A DNA stretch of 64,000 nt from a virus. Of the stretch, positions 42,701 to 52,800 are shown one piece after another. The notes below the pieces were generated by a model. It was not told where the DNA came from. It saw only the letters and a list, made by a program, of their open reading frames with translations, and did not search any database. The translations under genes were made by a program, and so were the position numbers. Position 1 is the first letter of the stretch. The number at the start of each line of letters is the position of its first letter. Location of the stretch: IMG/VR virus record IMGVR_UViG_3300025707_000655, positions 1 through 64,000 of that record. One strand, 5' to 3'.

Positions 42701-45700
42701 GCTTGCCTAACCCATATATGAACGAAAACAGTCTCAAACTGGCGGGATTGGCCTCTAAGGGCGTGTTTGGAAACATAGAGATGGTGTTTGACAACGATCT
42801 ATCTGGATATGTCCCGACATTTTATGAAGCTTCACAAAGACCGCTAAATCCAGATGACCCAGAATATGACCACGTTGGTATGGCACAACACGAGTTTGTA
42901 CGCCGTCAGGTCGAAGAACCAAATCCGGCCGATGATCATTTTACCAAAATTAAAAAACCAGGCGTCATCACTATTGATGATAATGGGAGAGTTACAAATG
43001 TAGAGCCAGCCCCTGACTTAGTTTTCAATTTAGCTGACAAGATTGACTCGGACTTGTTTGAAAAGATAATGCTAATCCCTTCAAAGAACATCAGACAGGA
43101 GGCGAGTATCTTTCCCTCATTTAGGAACTATCTTTTGGAGCCAAAAAACAACTTTGTTGGAATAACCTCTGGACCATATCCAAAGTTTACAGGCATAGAG
43201 TTTACTGGCCTTCTTGAATTAGCGTTCGATCTTGCTGGGACATACGACCTCGAAAAGCAAGGCCCACAATTACAATATAGAATAAACTCTACAACCAAGT
43301 TTCCACAAGATAATTTGGAGCAGTTTACTGATTCAGTTGTGGACAATCGTGTTAAAGATCAATTCAATTGTCAAATAGTAGATCAGTTCTTCGTCCACAC
43401 TCCAGAGGACTGCTTTCAGGTTGATAGACCTGCTCGCGTTTTTGAAAGTGAGTTGAGACAAATGCAGACCTTCAATTATCACGAAGAGATGTCTGAACAA
43501 TTAAGAGACCTCAGATTGTCTGCACCGGATATGCAAAACACTGATACAAAGAAGCTTTTAAGGCCAGAAGCCTTTGCGCAATTTGTAAGGAACTCCCTTG
43601 AGAAAAGCGTGGAAGAATCAAAAATTAACAGGCTATATTTCAGGGACCTGGCGGAGAATAGATACTTTACAGAGCCAATGTTAAAAAACTGGAACACTGA
43701 CTCAATTCTATGGAAAGCGATTTCATACGGAGATACAGATGAATCGAGCTACGAACTTTCTCATTTTACAATGTTGTCTCAAAACTTTATGGACAAGATT
43801 GCCGAAAGCGTCTCGACTTCCAGATACTTTAATGTAGGACAAATAAGCGAATTATCAACAAGAATCTCCGAAAAGTATTTTGAAGATGTAAGGTCTGATA
43901 AGGTTTGTCTTATAAAGAACAAAGATCGCCCAATAGACTTCGAAAAGATAAGACAACAAGCAATGGAAGACTATAAAGATTCGTTAAGTAGGGAAGAAAA
44001 TAATCCAATAAATAGAGACTTCAGCAAACCAGGCCCTCTCGAAGAAAGCTTTTCTGATCAACTAGTATTTTTGTATATCAGAACTTTTGTCATCGAGTTT
44101 ATTTTGAAGGGTATCTTTCTTTTTTCTAGATTTAGACCTTCACAAATTCTAGGTCAGGATTTTATTGTACAGTACCTATATGATTATATGGAGACGACTC
44201 TTGAGAGAGATTTTCAAAACTCTCAACAATATAAGATAAACTTTTATGACAGAGTTAAGAAAATAGCAAATCAATCTGACAATAAGGATGCGTTGGTGTC
44301 GGTTATAGCTAAACTAATGCAAGACGTTCAGCAGGAAGTTATCACAATGGCAGAGGATTTGTTTGAACCAGAGTTCTCATCTTACAAAGAAGAATTCTTT
44401 AGTCAATTAATTGATCAATATGAGTCGAGCAAGAGTGTCTTGTCCCGCTCTCAAATTTTTGGCGATTCCAGACCTAACAGTTTGTACTTGGACTACTCAT
44501 CCTATCCTACCCTAGGTCGGCAAAATCCTCACGGACAATTCAGGGTAGAACAGTATTTTTATGTAAAGCCACCGCAAAATGATCCAAACTATTTGGCAAA
44601 AGCGATTGATGCTCTGTATTATGCTTTGGCGACCGCGAACGGTCAAAGAGACTCGTCCGAAAACAGATACAGGCTTTATGCTAAAAGGCAAGATGGACAA
44701 AGAGATAATAGATTAGTTAATCCAGACTTGCACTTCGCTTTAAGCAGGAGAATGACACTTGGCGAGTATGAACAACTGTTAGAGGTTCTCAACACCCCAG
44801 TCGCACCGGATTTTATAAACAATGAAAGCGGAACAAGTTTTCAAAATGCGCTGCATTATGTTTTGGAAAATACTGTAGTTGGTTTACGATTGATTTACAT
44901 CCCTGGATATGAAACGTTTCAGTTGACCGCCCCTGTGTTTACAAATTTCGACGAATATCAAGGCGACATCGGCATTTTTGGTAGCACGTCTAGCAAAGAG
45001 GTTGTTATTGGCGAAGGGGGTGGGTCTATCCCAATAAACCTGTCTAATTACTCTCAATATTTATCATCTATGAAGCTCGGACCAGTCAGAGTCGATCAAT
45101 TTGAACACTTTGTATTTGAGTTAGCAAAGGTAGAAAACCTTGTTGATTGTATGGGCAATTTTGCCATATACACAAACAGCAGAATACAGCCAAGAGAAAC
45201 AGCGGAGAACGTATTTAATTCATATGAGGACACACTAATAAACTCTTTACTTGGATTGAAAGATGGAAAAATTATAAGCGAAGACTACAATTCCGACGTC
45301 AAAATGTTATTCGAAGAGATTTTCCCACTAAATCGTATGGCTGCACTGTATTTTATAAATGAAGAAAACTTTTTCGATTCAAAACGTGGATTTAGAGACT
45401 TTCTTGGTGGGACTAGAGGGTCGATAAGATCTATGTACAGGATACTGCAAAACAAAAAATCTATAGGTTCTGGCGATGAAGGCCTCATAAGTGGCGATGA
45501 ATATCCTGCTGTGATGAAGGGTAACCAAGGCGCTTCTGGTCCTTTTGGGAACGTAGCGGAAGCACTCTTGGGTGATCTGGTTCCGCAGATAGCAAAGATG
45601 GTGGTAATGGCACCTATAATCGCTATAAAGGGACAGGCAGCACTCGTAGACCCAGCATTCGCTCAGATGAAGAAGATATACGACAGAGACCCCTGTAAGT

Positions 45701-46128
45701 TGAGAGATGGGTTGTCTTGGGGCTCCATAAAGAGTCCTCCATATTTATCTTCAAATTCGAGCAGATCATTCACGTCTGGATATTTAAACACCGATGACAA
45801 TACAGTTGCACCACTGACTTTGGCAGCACCCGTTGATATTTCTTTGTCTGTACTTCAGATAATCAGCGGCATCTTTCCGCCCAATGCAGGCAAAGTCCGA
45901 CGAGGTGTAGCGAGTTTATTAAAGTCGGTGAACCATACAGTAAACTCAGTTTCCCAGAGATCAGGCAATGCGTACGGACCATTTCTCGGTCCAGTTGGAT
46001 TTTTAGCACTTTCGTTACCACACTTACCAGGCGAAGAGCCAGGAAGAAGACAAAAACAAGCAAACTGCACGGTCGAAGGGGCAAACCCGGCAGGACTACC
46101 GGTAGAGATTTGCGAGGAGGAAGAATAA
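39760..46128 (+). CDS. Giant structural protein (2122 aa) with peptidoglycan-binding-like domain
   Basis: The N-terminal 25-110 residues have the repeated shape of PG_binding_1: ILVLKKFLGLPDSNALFDADTKSHLMRWQRQN followed by GSLGPATFSAM. Residues about 350-460 are coiled-coil-like (EEVALRLKSLGLDV to KEAADFAKKRMDF). Segments near 720-800 are amphipathic helices rich in Ile and Leu. About 1920-1990 has hydrophobic stretches and the C-terminus two Cys. No T4 counterpart that I recognise. Lying between hub candidates and gp25, it should be a baseplate or tail-tip component contacting the cell wall. Confidence 0.75.
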   Translation: MINKKLLTQKDFLLVSDVGTSVNFHLPLSMGAKDTNILVLKKFLGLPDSNALFDADTKSHLMRWQRQNVDTISKIAGWSPLDNSSLDTPAEFDFELGSLGPATFSAMSVAGLSPLTSDFFYSDPHTVVTLPSVTLPEGGITLADCVDPVLRELESVTPEAILEPDNILESLRPSEVVNEPFKDPDYYYVVTSIGVTRSQLGGTSIESYLKNNGTDILARGVREMFKYYNKETQWEVDLSTDAGKAFLPIIKYQKRPLENTRCVLTVDDLNILETVGADESGKSINVLFGQSTAEGDQPIFAAVKKIYIPETRASSTFKALVRVRTEMFDLIPRAPITSTTAFTELVDIDEEIAPVLEEVALRLKSLGLDVSNYDEDALIQKSRDALAVKKFLKKYERELSMLRQQYDLGIKSASELVDLESAKEAADFAKKRMDFEPFPVTIPYKISDIEQDVKAAIKLMKSYDKQVKSFSETGIKIKPENLSLNKEADRLSRLLGKLKKLAKDNDFIISKENSGTLLISYEPTIRPGEGIGGFAGAKIKKIALVSLNDVPGVLTSGFESFLNSSPITNSTTVSYLMQLPLLKKQRNVQSNNTSISQSPSSYGNASAFLLKHHHPTPKIDFNLADVDVRQVLNSPINLVSKSLNVDLDPGFLNAKNTLYKNAIEGAYSVTDKLNYDMDFSDLGELFAEFFDRYDFWALFIDYLKILPDVNAEEVLSEWDFDFKIPEIPKLPTFDPIKLIVKNLEVAISDILTSLLSGLIRDILKTLSKNAPDLLGGAVGDIKINDLINGKLSKDLMPSISNSQVYGGTGPSEVARITTVAIKSFERVGVPTNMLANIANIFESISLALTPNEISSLLTGNADKDTLGIILTVIKSDCSDLKNYVQDTGVVQEIFETVGDFVSDDLLNKISQNPDIVLGDVRCPDDIGAGDILLRETLESANASEDEISRALADASARREAMRGLLKKNPMDALVAELGPQSLPNPYMNENSLKLAGLASKGVFGNIEMVFDNDLSGYVPTFYEASQRPLNPDDPEYDHVGMAQHEFVRRQVEEPNPADDHFTKIKKPGVITIDDNGRVTNVEPAPDLVFNLADKIDSDLFEKIMLIPSKNIRQEASIFPSFRNYLLEPKNNFVGITSGPYPKFTGIEFTGLLELAFDLAGTYDLEKQGPQLQYRINSTTKFPQDNLEQFTDSVVDNRVKDQFNCQIVDQFFVHTPEDCFQVDRPARVFESELRQMQTFNYHEEMSEQLRDLRLSAPDMQNTDTKKLLRPEAFAQFVRNSLEKSVEESKINRLYFRDLAENRYFTEPMLKNWNTDSILWKAISYGDTDESSYELSHFTMLSQNFMDKIAESVSTSRYFNVGQISELSTRISEKYFEDVRSDKVCLIKNKDRPIDFEKIRQQAMEDYKDSLSREENNPINRDFSKPGPLEESFSDQLVFLYIRTFVIEFILKGIFLFSRFRPSQILGQDFIVQYLYDYMETTLERDFQNSQQYKINFYDRVKKIANQSDNKDALVSVIAKLMQDVQQEVITMAEDLFEPEFSSYKEEFFSQLIDQYESSKSVLSRSQIFGDSRPNSLYLDYSSYPTLGRQNPHGQFRVEQYFYVKPPQNDPNYLAKAIDALYYALATANGQRDSSENRYRLYAKRQDGQRDNRLVNPDLHFALSRRMTLGEYEQLLEVLNTPVAPDFINNESGTSFQNALHYVLENTVVGLRLIYIPGYETFQLTAPVFTNFDEYQGDIGIFGSTSSKEVVIGEGGGSIPINLSNYSQYLSSMKLGPVRVDQFEHFVFELAKVENLVDCMGNFAIYTNSRIQPRETAENVFNSYEDTLINSLLGLKDGKIISEDYNSDVKMLFEEIFPLNRMAALYFINEENFFDSKRGFRDFLGGTRGSIRSMYRILQNKKSIGSGDEGLISGDEYPAVMKGNQGASGPFGNVAEALLGDLVPQIAKMVVMAPIIAIKGQAALVDPAFAQMKKIYDRDPCKLRDGLSWGSIKSPPYLSSNSSRSFTSGYLNTDDNTVAPLTLAAPVDISLSVLQIISGIFPPNAGKVRRGVASLLKSVNHTVNSVSQRSGNAYGPFLGPVGFLALSLPHLPGEEPGRRQKQANCTVEGANPAGLPVEICEEEE

Positions 46129-46129
46129 T

Positions 46130-46525
46130 ATGCCAGGTATAGCACCAAAACTACCACTTCAACTAGATAAGACTGACGGGTATAGATTAACAAAGACGAT
46201 AAAAGAAACCGTTCAGCAAAATTTGAAGATGATCGTGTTGACATCGCCAGGAGAGAGGGTTATGGACCCAGCCTTTGGCGTAGGCCTGAGAAACTATCTA
46301 TTCAGGAATATAGACGAAGGGCTTTACGGGGATATAAGCGCCAGAATAAGAACTCAAGTAAAAAAGTATTTATCTTTCATCAGGATAGAGGAAATTATGT
46401 TCGAAGGTCCAGACGGAACATTTAGAACTGATGATAGTTTTTTGGGTATTCACGTCACATACACTATTTTGCCAACAGATGATGTCAATACTCTCGCAAT
46501 AAATTTGACTGAAACTATTTATTAG
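46130..46525 (+). CDS. 25: Baseplate wedge protein, gp25-like
   Basis: The 131-residue protein has AGGAGGAAG before its ATG. VLTSPGERVMDPAFGVGLRNYLFRNIDE is the hallmark of gp25/W-type wedge proteins (the T-x-P-G-E-R-x-x-D-P-x-F-G motif). gp25 sits in the inner baseplate and connects to the sheath. Normal length for the family. Confidence 0.92.
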   Translation: MPGIAPKLPLQLDKTDGYRLTKTIKETVQQNLKMIVLTSPGERVMDPAFGVGLRNYLFRNIDEGLYGDISARIRTQVKKYLSFIRIEEIMFEGPDGTFRTDDSFLGIHVTYTILPTDDVNTLAINLTETIY

Positions 46526-46539
46526 AGAGGAAATTTCCT

Positions 46540-48333
46540 ATGGCTAAAAAAATTATTCCCATAAATTACACTGATAGAGATTACAGTTCTATAAGGCAAT
46601 CTCTCTTGCAGCACGCAAAAAGATATTACCCGAACTCTTATAAGGACTTCAATGAGGCCTCGTTCGGTTCGTTGATGATTGACACAGTTGCTTACGTTGG
46701 CGACGTAATGTCGTTCTATTTAGACTATCAGGCAAATGAGAGCTTTCTAGAAACGGCAGCAGAGTATGACAATGTCATAAAACTGTCCAGGGCTATGGGG
46801 TATAAGTTTAGTAAAGCCCCATCCTCTTATGGCGTCTGTCAGTTCTTTTGTTTAGTGCCTGCGATACCGAACACAGCCGAGCCTGACTTAAATTATTTAC
46901 CAGCTATAAAGAAAGGTAGTCAGGTCTCCAGTGACACCGGCGCAGTTTTTACTTTATTGGATGACGTGAGGTTTAGCGTCGCCACAAGTGAATTCGTCGT
47001 GGCCCAAGTTGATGAGACCAACGGCACTCCTACATATTACGCGGTTAAATCCGATGGCCGGGTCGTCTCTGGGGTTACAAAAACCTACACGCAGACTGTG
47101 GGAGCGTTCCAGAGATTCCTAAAAGTTGAAGTACCGGGCGAAAACGTCTCGGAAATATTATCAGTAATTGATTCAGACGGAAACGAATACGCACAAGTGG
47201 ACGACCTGACTCAAGAAATAGTGTATGTTCCGGTTACAAACCCTGGCTTCTCCGCCGACAGGATACCTAATTTATTAAAAACAGTTACAGTACCGAGAAG
47301 ATATACCGTAGAGAACAACAGGTCTTCCACGATCTTGCAGTTCGGCCACGGATCTCCAATTCAAGACTTAAGCGGTTCTGTCGCAGACCCCTCCAGTGTT
47401 GTGTTAAAGAGGCATGCCCGCCCACACATATCTGACGCAACCTTTGATCCGACGAAACTTACATCAAATGACAAACTTGGAGTAGCTCCAGCGAATACGG
47501 TACTGTCAATATCTTACAGAGAAAATACACAAGAGTTTGTCAATGCGTCGGCAGGATCCGTTAAGAACAAGACTTCGATTTTGGCAGAGTTTGATAACCT
47601 GACAATACTAAACAAGTCTGTTCGTGATTATGTAATAAACGGAATAGAGGTCTTGAACGAAGAACCGATAGTGGGAGATGTTAGTTTGCCGACCGTAGAT
47701 GAGGTCAAGATCCGGGCACTGGGTGCATTCTCCTCTCAAAACAGGGCAGTGACAAAACAGGACTACATTAATTTAACTTATGCAATGCCTGGCAACTTCG
47801 GCGCTATCAAGAGATGCACTGTCATTCGCGATGCAGATTCTTTCAAGAGGAACTTGAATCTCTACGTATTGTCGGAGGATACCGAAGGTAAATTAGCAGT
47901 ATCAAACAGAACTTTGAAAAATAACTTAAAAACTTGGCTAAACGGTGCAAGAATGATTAGTGATACAATCGATATCCTTGATCCGTTTATTATAAACTAT
48001 GGAGTCGAGTACAAGATAATTGTCAAAAGAGACCAAAATAAGTTTGACGCATTAAGTGCAGCAAACCTAGAGTTGAAAAATTTGTTTACCGTTAAGAAAG
48101 AAATTGGAGAACCTATATACATCTCCGAGTACTATGAGGCGTTGAAAAGAGTCCCTCAAGTTCTTGATGTTATTTCAATTGATGTTATTAACAAGAACGG
48201 ATACCCCTACTCTGGCGTCTCTTTCAGTGTAGAAAGGAACACCTCCCTGGATGGTAGAGTTATAACTTTGCCCGAAACCCACATATTCGAGTTGAAATAC
48301 CCGAACAGGGACATAAAAGGGACGGTTGTATAA
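46540..48333 (+). CDS. 6: Baseplate wedge protein, gp6-like
   Basis: GAGAGGAAA precedes the ATG. The 597-residue protein opens with PINYTDRDYSSIRQSLL, then FGSLMIDTVAYVGDVMSFYLDYQANESFLETA, which is the conserved N-terminal helical part of gp6/J-type wedge proteins. Later, QNRAVTKQDYINLTYAMPGNFGAIKR corresponds to the C-terminal core domain. gp6 dimers form the continuous baseplate ring. Genes 25 and 6 adjacent is common in T4-like phages. Confidence 0.9.
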   Translation: MAKKIIPINYTDRDYSSIRQSLLQHAKRYYPNSYKDFNEASFGSLMIDTVAYVGDVMSFYLDYQANESFLETAAEYDNVIKLSRAMGYKFSKAPSSYGVCQFFCLVPAIPNTAEPDLNYLPAIKKGSQVSSDTGAVFTLLDDVRFSVATSEFVVAQVDETNGTPTYYAVKSDGRVVSGVTKTYTQTVGAFQRFLKVEVPGENVSEILSVIDSDGNEYAQVDDLTQEIVYVPVTNPGFSADRIPNLLKTVTVPRRYTVENNRSSTILQFGHGSPIQDLSGSVADPSSVVLKRHARPHISDATFDPTKLTSNDKLGVAPANTVLSISYRENTQEFVNASAGSVKNKTSILAEFDNLTILNKSVRDYVINGIEVLNEEPIVGDVSLPTVDEVKIRALGAFSSQNRAVTKQDYINLTYAMPGNFGAIKRCTVIRDADSFKRNLNLYVLSEDTEGKLAVSNRTLKNNLKTWLNGARMISDTIDILDPFIINYGVEYKIIVKRDQNKFDALSAANLELKNLFTVKKEIGEPIYISEYYEALKRVPQVLDVISIDVINKNGYPYSGVSFSVERNTSLDGRVITLPETHIFELKYPNRDIKGTVV

Positions 48334-49871
48334 TGGCGATTAAGAGATTTTTCTGCACTGCGGACAATACAATCACAAATGCCTTCAAGCACGGCCTTAT
48401 AAATAGGGGGACGGGTTCTAATATGGGGGCCTCTGACGTTTTGGAAGTGTTTTCTATTCTCGGCCAGGCATCAACAAGCTCAGTTGAAAAATCGAGAGCG
48501 TTATTAAATTTTCCAGTTTCCGACATCCTTACGAAGAGGAACAGCGGCGACTTGCCGTTGTCTGGGAACGTGAAGTTTTTTCTTAGAGTGTTCAACGCCC
48601 CTCACGGTCAGACCCTTCCAAAGAATTTTGATATGGCTGTATTGCCAATTTCAAAGTCTTGGGACGAAGGCCCTGGGTTGGATATGGAGGGTTACTCTGA
48701 CGAGTTTGCATCAAATTGGATTAAACCAACTCAGGCAACTAGTTGGGTAGCGCAAGGTGGGGACTTTCACGAGGTGGGGTATACTGCTGGAAGAAATCTC
48801 CCACATTACAAACAAACTTTCACAAAAGGGGTAGAAAACCTAAGCGTAAATGTTACTGCGTTAGTCGAAGAATGGCTGGTCGCAGAATCAACAGTAGACC
48901 CAGATCGAGAGAATTACGGCGTGATGCTCAAAATGTCTGGCACGTTCGAAGATGGTTCAAAAAACAGGTCATTTTACACAAAGAAATTCTTTTCTAGATC
49001 GACTGAGTTCTTCTACAAACGGCCTATGATAGAAGCCAGATGGGATGATTCGATTCCCGACGATAGAAACAGTTTTTATCTTAGCAGTTCTTTAATGTCG
49101 GGCGAGGATAACTTGAATACATTGTACTTGTACAACGTTGTGAGGGGTCGACTCAAGAACATACCCGCCCTCGGAGCGAATTCTGGAAGCAATAGTGCAC
49201 ACACATCGATACATTTGCAAGTATTTCCGTCTGGCAACATAAAAAATCAAGTGATCAAGCCTAAAACCCTTCCAATCGGAGGTGGCGTCACCGTCGCCGG
49301 AGCAACTGTAGTCACTGGGGGTTGGGTTTCTACGGGTATATACTCGGCATCTTTTGCTTTCACAGGCTCTGAAAAAGAAATATTTGATGTGTGGAGCAAG
49401 CCAACTAGCGTTGTGCAAGGTGTGCAGCTCGTAACAGGGTCAAACTTCAGGGTAAGGACGCACACAGCGGCAGATTACAACCCAAGCACAAGTTATACAA
49501 CTACGATAACAAATTTAAAGACAGAGTATCAACAGTCCGACAACACTAGAATTAGGTTATTTGTTCGTGAAAAGAATTGGCAGCCGAATATTTATACCGT
49601 CGCATCAAATAACATAGAGGGTTACACGATAGAAAACGGTTACTACAGGATCTTCAGGATTATTGACGATCTTGACATAATACCGTTCGGTACTGGCAGT
49701 GGCCAGCAAACCGACTACACCAAACTCTCTCACGATAAGAATGGAAACTATTTTGATTTAGATTTTTCTAATTTAGAATCTGGTTATTCTTACGGAATTC
49801 AGTTTATGTATGAGACAGATGGCAAGAACACAGTTCAGGATAAAGTTCATAAGTTTAGAGTAGGGAAGTAA
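48333..49871 (+). CDS. Structural protein with DNRLRE-like domain
   Basis: The 512-residue protein follows gp6 on a TAATG overlap. Residues about 30-230 match DNRLRE-type beta domains: a strand with VKFFLRVFNA, PISKSWDEGPGLDMEGY, and NLSVNVTALVEEWLVAESTVDPDRENYGVMLK, where the T-x-L-V-x-x-W and NYG elements recur in that family. The rest is Ser/Thr/Gly-rich beta structure. Probably part of the peripheral baseplate. No T4 homologue known to me. Confidence 0.7.
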   Translation: MAIKRFFCTADNTITNAFKHGLINRGTGSNMGASDVLEVFSILGQASTSSVEKSRALLNFPVSDILTKRNSGDLPLSGNVKFFLRVFNAPHGQTLPKNFDMAVLPISKSWDEGPGLDMEGYSDEFASNWIKPTQATSWVAQGGDFHEVGYTAGRNLPHYKQTFTKGVENLSVNVTALVEEWLVAESTVDPDRENYGVMLKMSGTFEDGSKNRSFYTKKFFSRSTEFFYKRPMIEARWDDSIPDDRNSFYLSSSLMSGEDNLNTLYLYNVVRGRLKNIPALGANSGSNSAHTSIHLQVFPSGNIKNQVIKPKTLPIGGGVTVAGATVVTGGWVSTGIYSASFAFTGSEKEIFDVWSKPTSVVQGVQLVTGSNFRVRTHTAADYNPSTSYTTTITNLKTEYQQSDNTRIRLFVREKNWQPNIYTVASNNIEGYTIENGYYRIFRIIDDLDIIPFGTGSGQQTDYTKLSHDKNGNYFDLDFSNLESGYSYGIQFMYETDGKNTVQDKVHKFRVGK

Positions 49872-52800
49872 TGAGTTTAAATAATTTATTTGATAAAAAT
49901 AAATCAAAACATATCCAAAAGCCCACAAACTCTAACCAACTGTTAGAAGATGTTGAGTCTATTGACTATATCGAAGAATATATTCGCAACAAATATAAGT
50001 ATGAATCTGTTGTAGACTATTCTACTGCATCCAACTTTGCAGTGTACGGCTCCGCAGAAGAGTACTACAAGTCATCTATAGAATCTATTTACCAGAACTA
50101 TCCATACGACGGATCCGCCAAAGAGAAGCTAGAGTGGGTAAACGATTCAAATCCGCTCCAGATTTACCTCTTTGAAAAGGAATATCCAAGAACCAACGGC
50201 TTTGTTAGGTTCAACCCAGGAAGTAGTATATCAACGGTTTCTACTTCAGGTTCGGTCAATAACCATAGAAACCCGACAGTAAAAGAATATATCTCTTTAA
50301 AGGGTGGTCCTCACATCGACAATATCTGGAACACTTCCAGTTACAGGACCTCAAACCTTGAGATAAACGCAAGCAAAGGCAACACTGTAGAGTTCTGGCT
50401 GAAGAAAGACGCTTTCAGTGCGAGCAATCGCAGAGAAGTCTTACTGGACATTTGGTCTTCGTCTTCATTGCCAGATCATCACGAGTATGCGAGATTTACC
50501 ATTGAGCTTGACCAGCAAAACGCTGCTGCTAGTTCTACACCCTTTGTAGTCACCTACAAATCTGGATCCGCAGGTGTTCACCAAGCGGAATTGGGAAGCT
50601 CACACTTAGCGACCAGCGCTTCCGATGGAAAGTGGCATCATTACGCAATCACAGTTCAAAATACAGGTAGCAATCTTTCTTGGGGTGTCTACGTTGACGG
50701 AGCTTTGGATAAAGCGGTTTTGTCTGGTTCGACGGTTGACAAGGTAAATCGAAGACTAGTGGGCACGATCGGCGCTCTTGCAACGGGTAAGGCCGGAAAG
50801 GGCGAAGCTGAAGATCCTCCGTATAACACAGTCGGCAACTCTAACTTGGGATGGGGCAAGCTGTCTGGATCACTAGACGAATTCAGATACTGGAAGACTA
50901 AAAGGTCTCCGAAGGAGATCGCGAGACACTGGTTTACACAAATCAATGGCGGTACTAATACAGACGAAGCAAACTCCAAGTTGGGTGTTTATTATAAATT
51001 CAATGAAGGTGTGTCCTTAACATCGAGCGTGGACAGTTTGGTTTTGGATTACTCTGGCAGGCTTTCTAACGGTATTTTTGTCGGGTATACAGACAGCAAT
51101 AGATCGACTGACTCTGCGATAGTCAAGTCTGGTGTTGCTAGTAGCGAGTTTAAAGATCCTATAATACACACAGAAAACCCACGACTCAACAAGTTCGTGG
51201 ATGAGAAGACTGATGCAGGTCTACAAAGAGACTTGGCAAATTCTAGTTGTCTAATTCATACAATCCCTGCTTGGGTTTTGGAGGAGGACGGTGAGAGAGG
51301 CCAAACAAGAAAACTGTTACAAATAATAGGATCCTATTTCGACGTCCTTCACGCTCAGATTGGACAGCTTCCAAAACTTAAGCATCTAGAATACAACGAT
51401 TATGATGAGGTGAAGCCGTTTCCTTTCATGTCACAAGTACTGGCCTCTCACGGTTTAGATACTACGGAGATGTTTTTAGACGCCACCGCCCTAGAAGTAC
51501 TGGCCGATAAAACAGAAGAGTTCGAGTTCGAGCAAAAGCTTCACGATATAAAGAATTTTATATACAGAAATCTCTACAATTCACTAGTAACAATAAATAA
51601 GTCGAAGGGAACCGAAAAAGCATTCAGAAACATACTGAGGACTCACGGTGTGGACGAAGAGCTTATAAAGCTCAAGGCGTATTCCGATAACGCTACTTAC
51701 GAGTTAAAACCGAACTACGAGGCCGATTCTGTCAAGAAAAGGTATGCAAACTTTCAAGGTGTGAACAAGTCAGCGACAATTTTTCAATACAGCTCAAGTT
51801 TTGGTTTGGATACAACATCTGCAGAGTTGCCAACAAGAGGGTTCATAACCGGATCAACTCTTGGCGACACAGGTTTATCCTTCACTACACAAGCTGAAAT
51901 AATATTTCCCCATTTGTTTCCAGAAAATGACAACACTGGAAGGTATAAGTCTACGCCCATATCGTCGTCCTTGTTTGGGGCACACACGGTTCAACAGGGA
52001 GACTCGACAAGTAACCTTACGTTTAGAGCTTCTGACAAAGACTTTGCCAACTTTGAAATCTTAGCTGCAAAAGAGGAAGAAGACTCAAAGAATGCTAGGT
52101 TTATATTAAAGTCGACCTCTGGGATAATATCTGAACAACAAACCAAAGTATTTAGAGATGTGTACGATGGCGAGAAATGGAACTTTGCCTTTAGAATAGC
52201 TCCATCTGGTAGTTCCTTTGGTAGTTTAATTAGTGGTTCAAATGCTGCGTATACAGTCGAATTGTTTGGTGTAAATGTAGAAGCCGGACAGGTAAAAGAC
52301 AAATTTAAACTATCTCAAGACATAACCAAGGCCCAAGGCGCAGACTTTCATAAGTTCTCTAAAAGAATATTTGTGGGCGCACATAGGAGAAACTTTACAG
52401 GATCAGTCCTACAACAATCAGATGTAAAGATATCTTCAGTACGACATTGGGTAAAGTACTTAGATGATGAGACCATCACAAAGCACGCTGTAGACCCAAA
52501 AAATTATGGAGTAAAAGATCCTTATGAGAGCGCATTCTCTCTGCAGCCGGGTATAGACAATCACATACCGAATATAGAGACTCTCGCGATGAATTGGGAC
52601 TTCGCAATGATTACTGGCTCTACTGCTGGAGGCCAGCTAGTAGTTCAAGATTTCTCTTCTGGTTCAATTGATAAGGTGACGAGCTATGGAGATATAGGTC
52701 AGATAGTAGCGTACAACCATCCAGCTAGAGGTGATTTTTTTGAGGCGAGTTCTACATCCAGCATAGCATTGGAATACGTCCCGGCATACAGACAAAGGGA

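Noticed and set aside
40440-45488. Several minus-strand open frames of 60-140 codons within the 2122-aa gene
   Set aside because: They are shadows of a continuous plus-strand frame, lack ribosome sites and have no recognisable domains.
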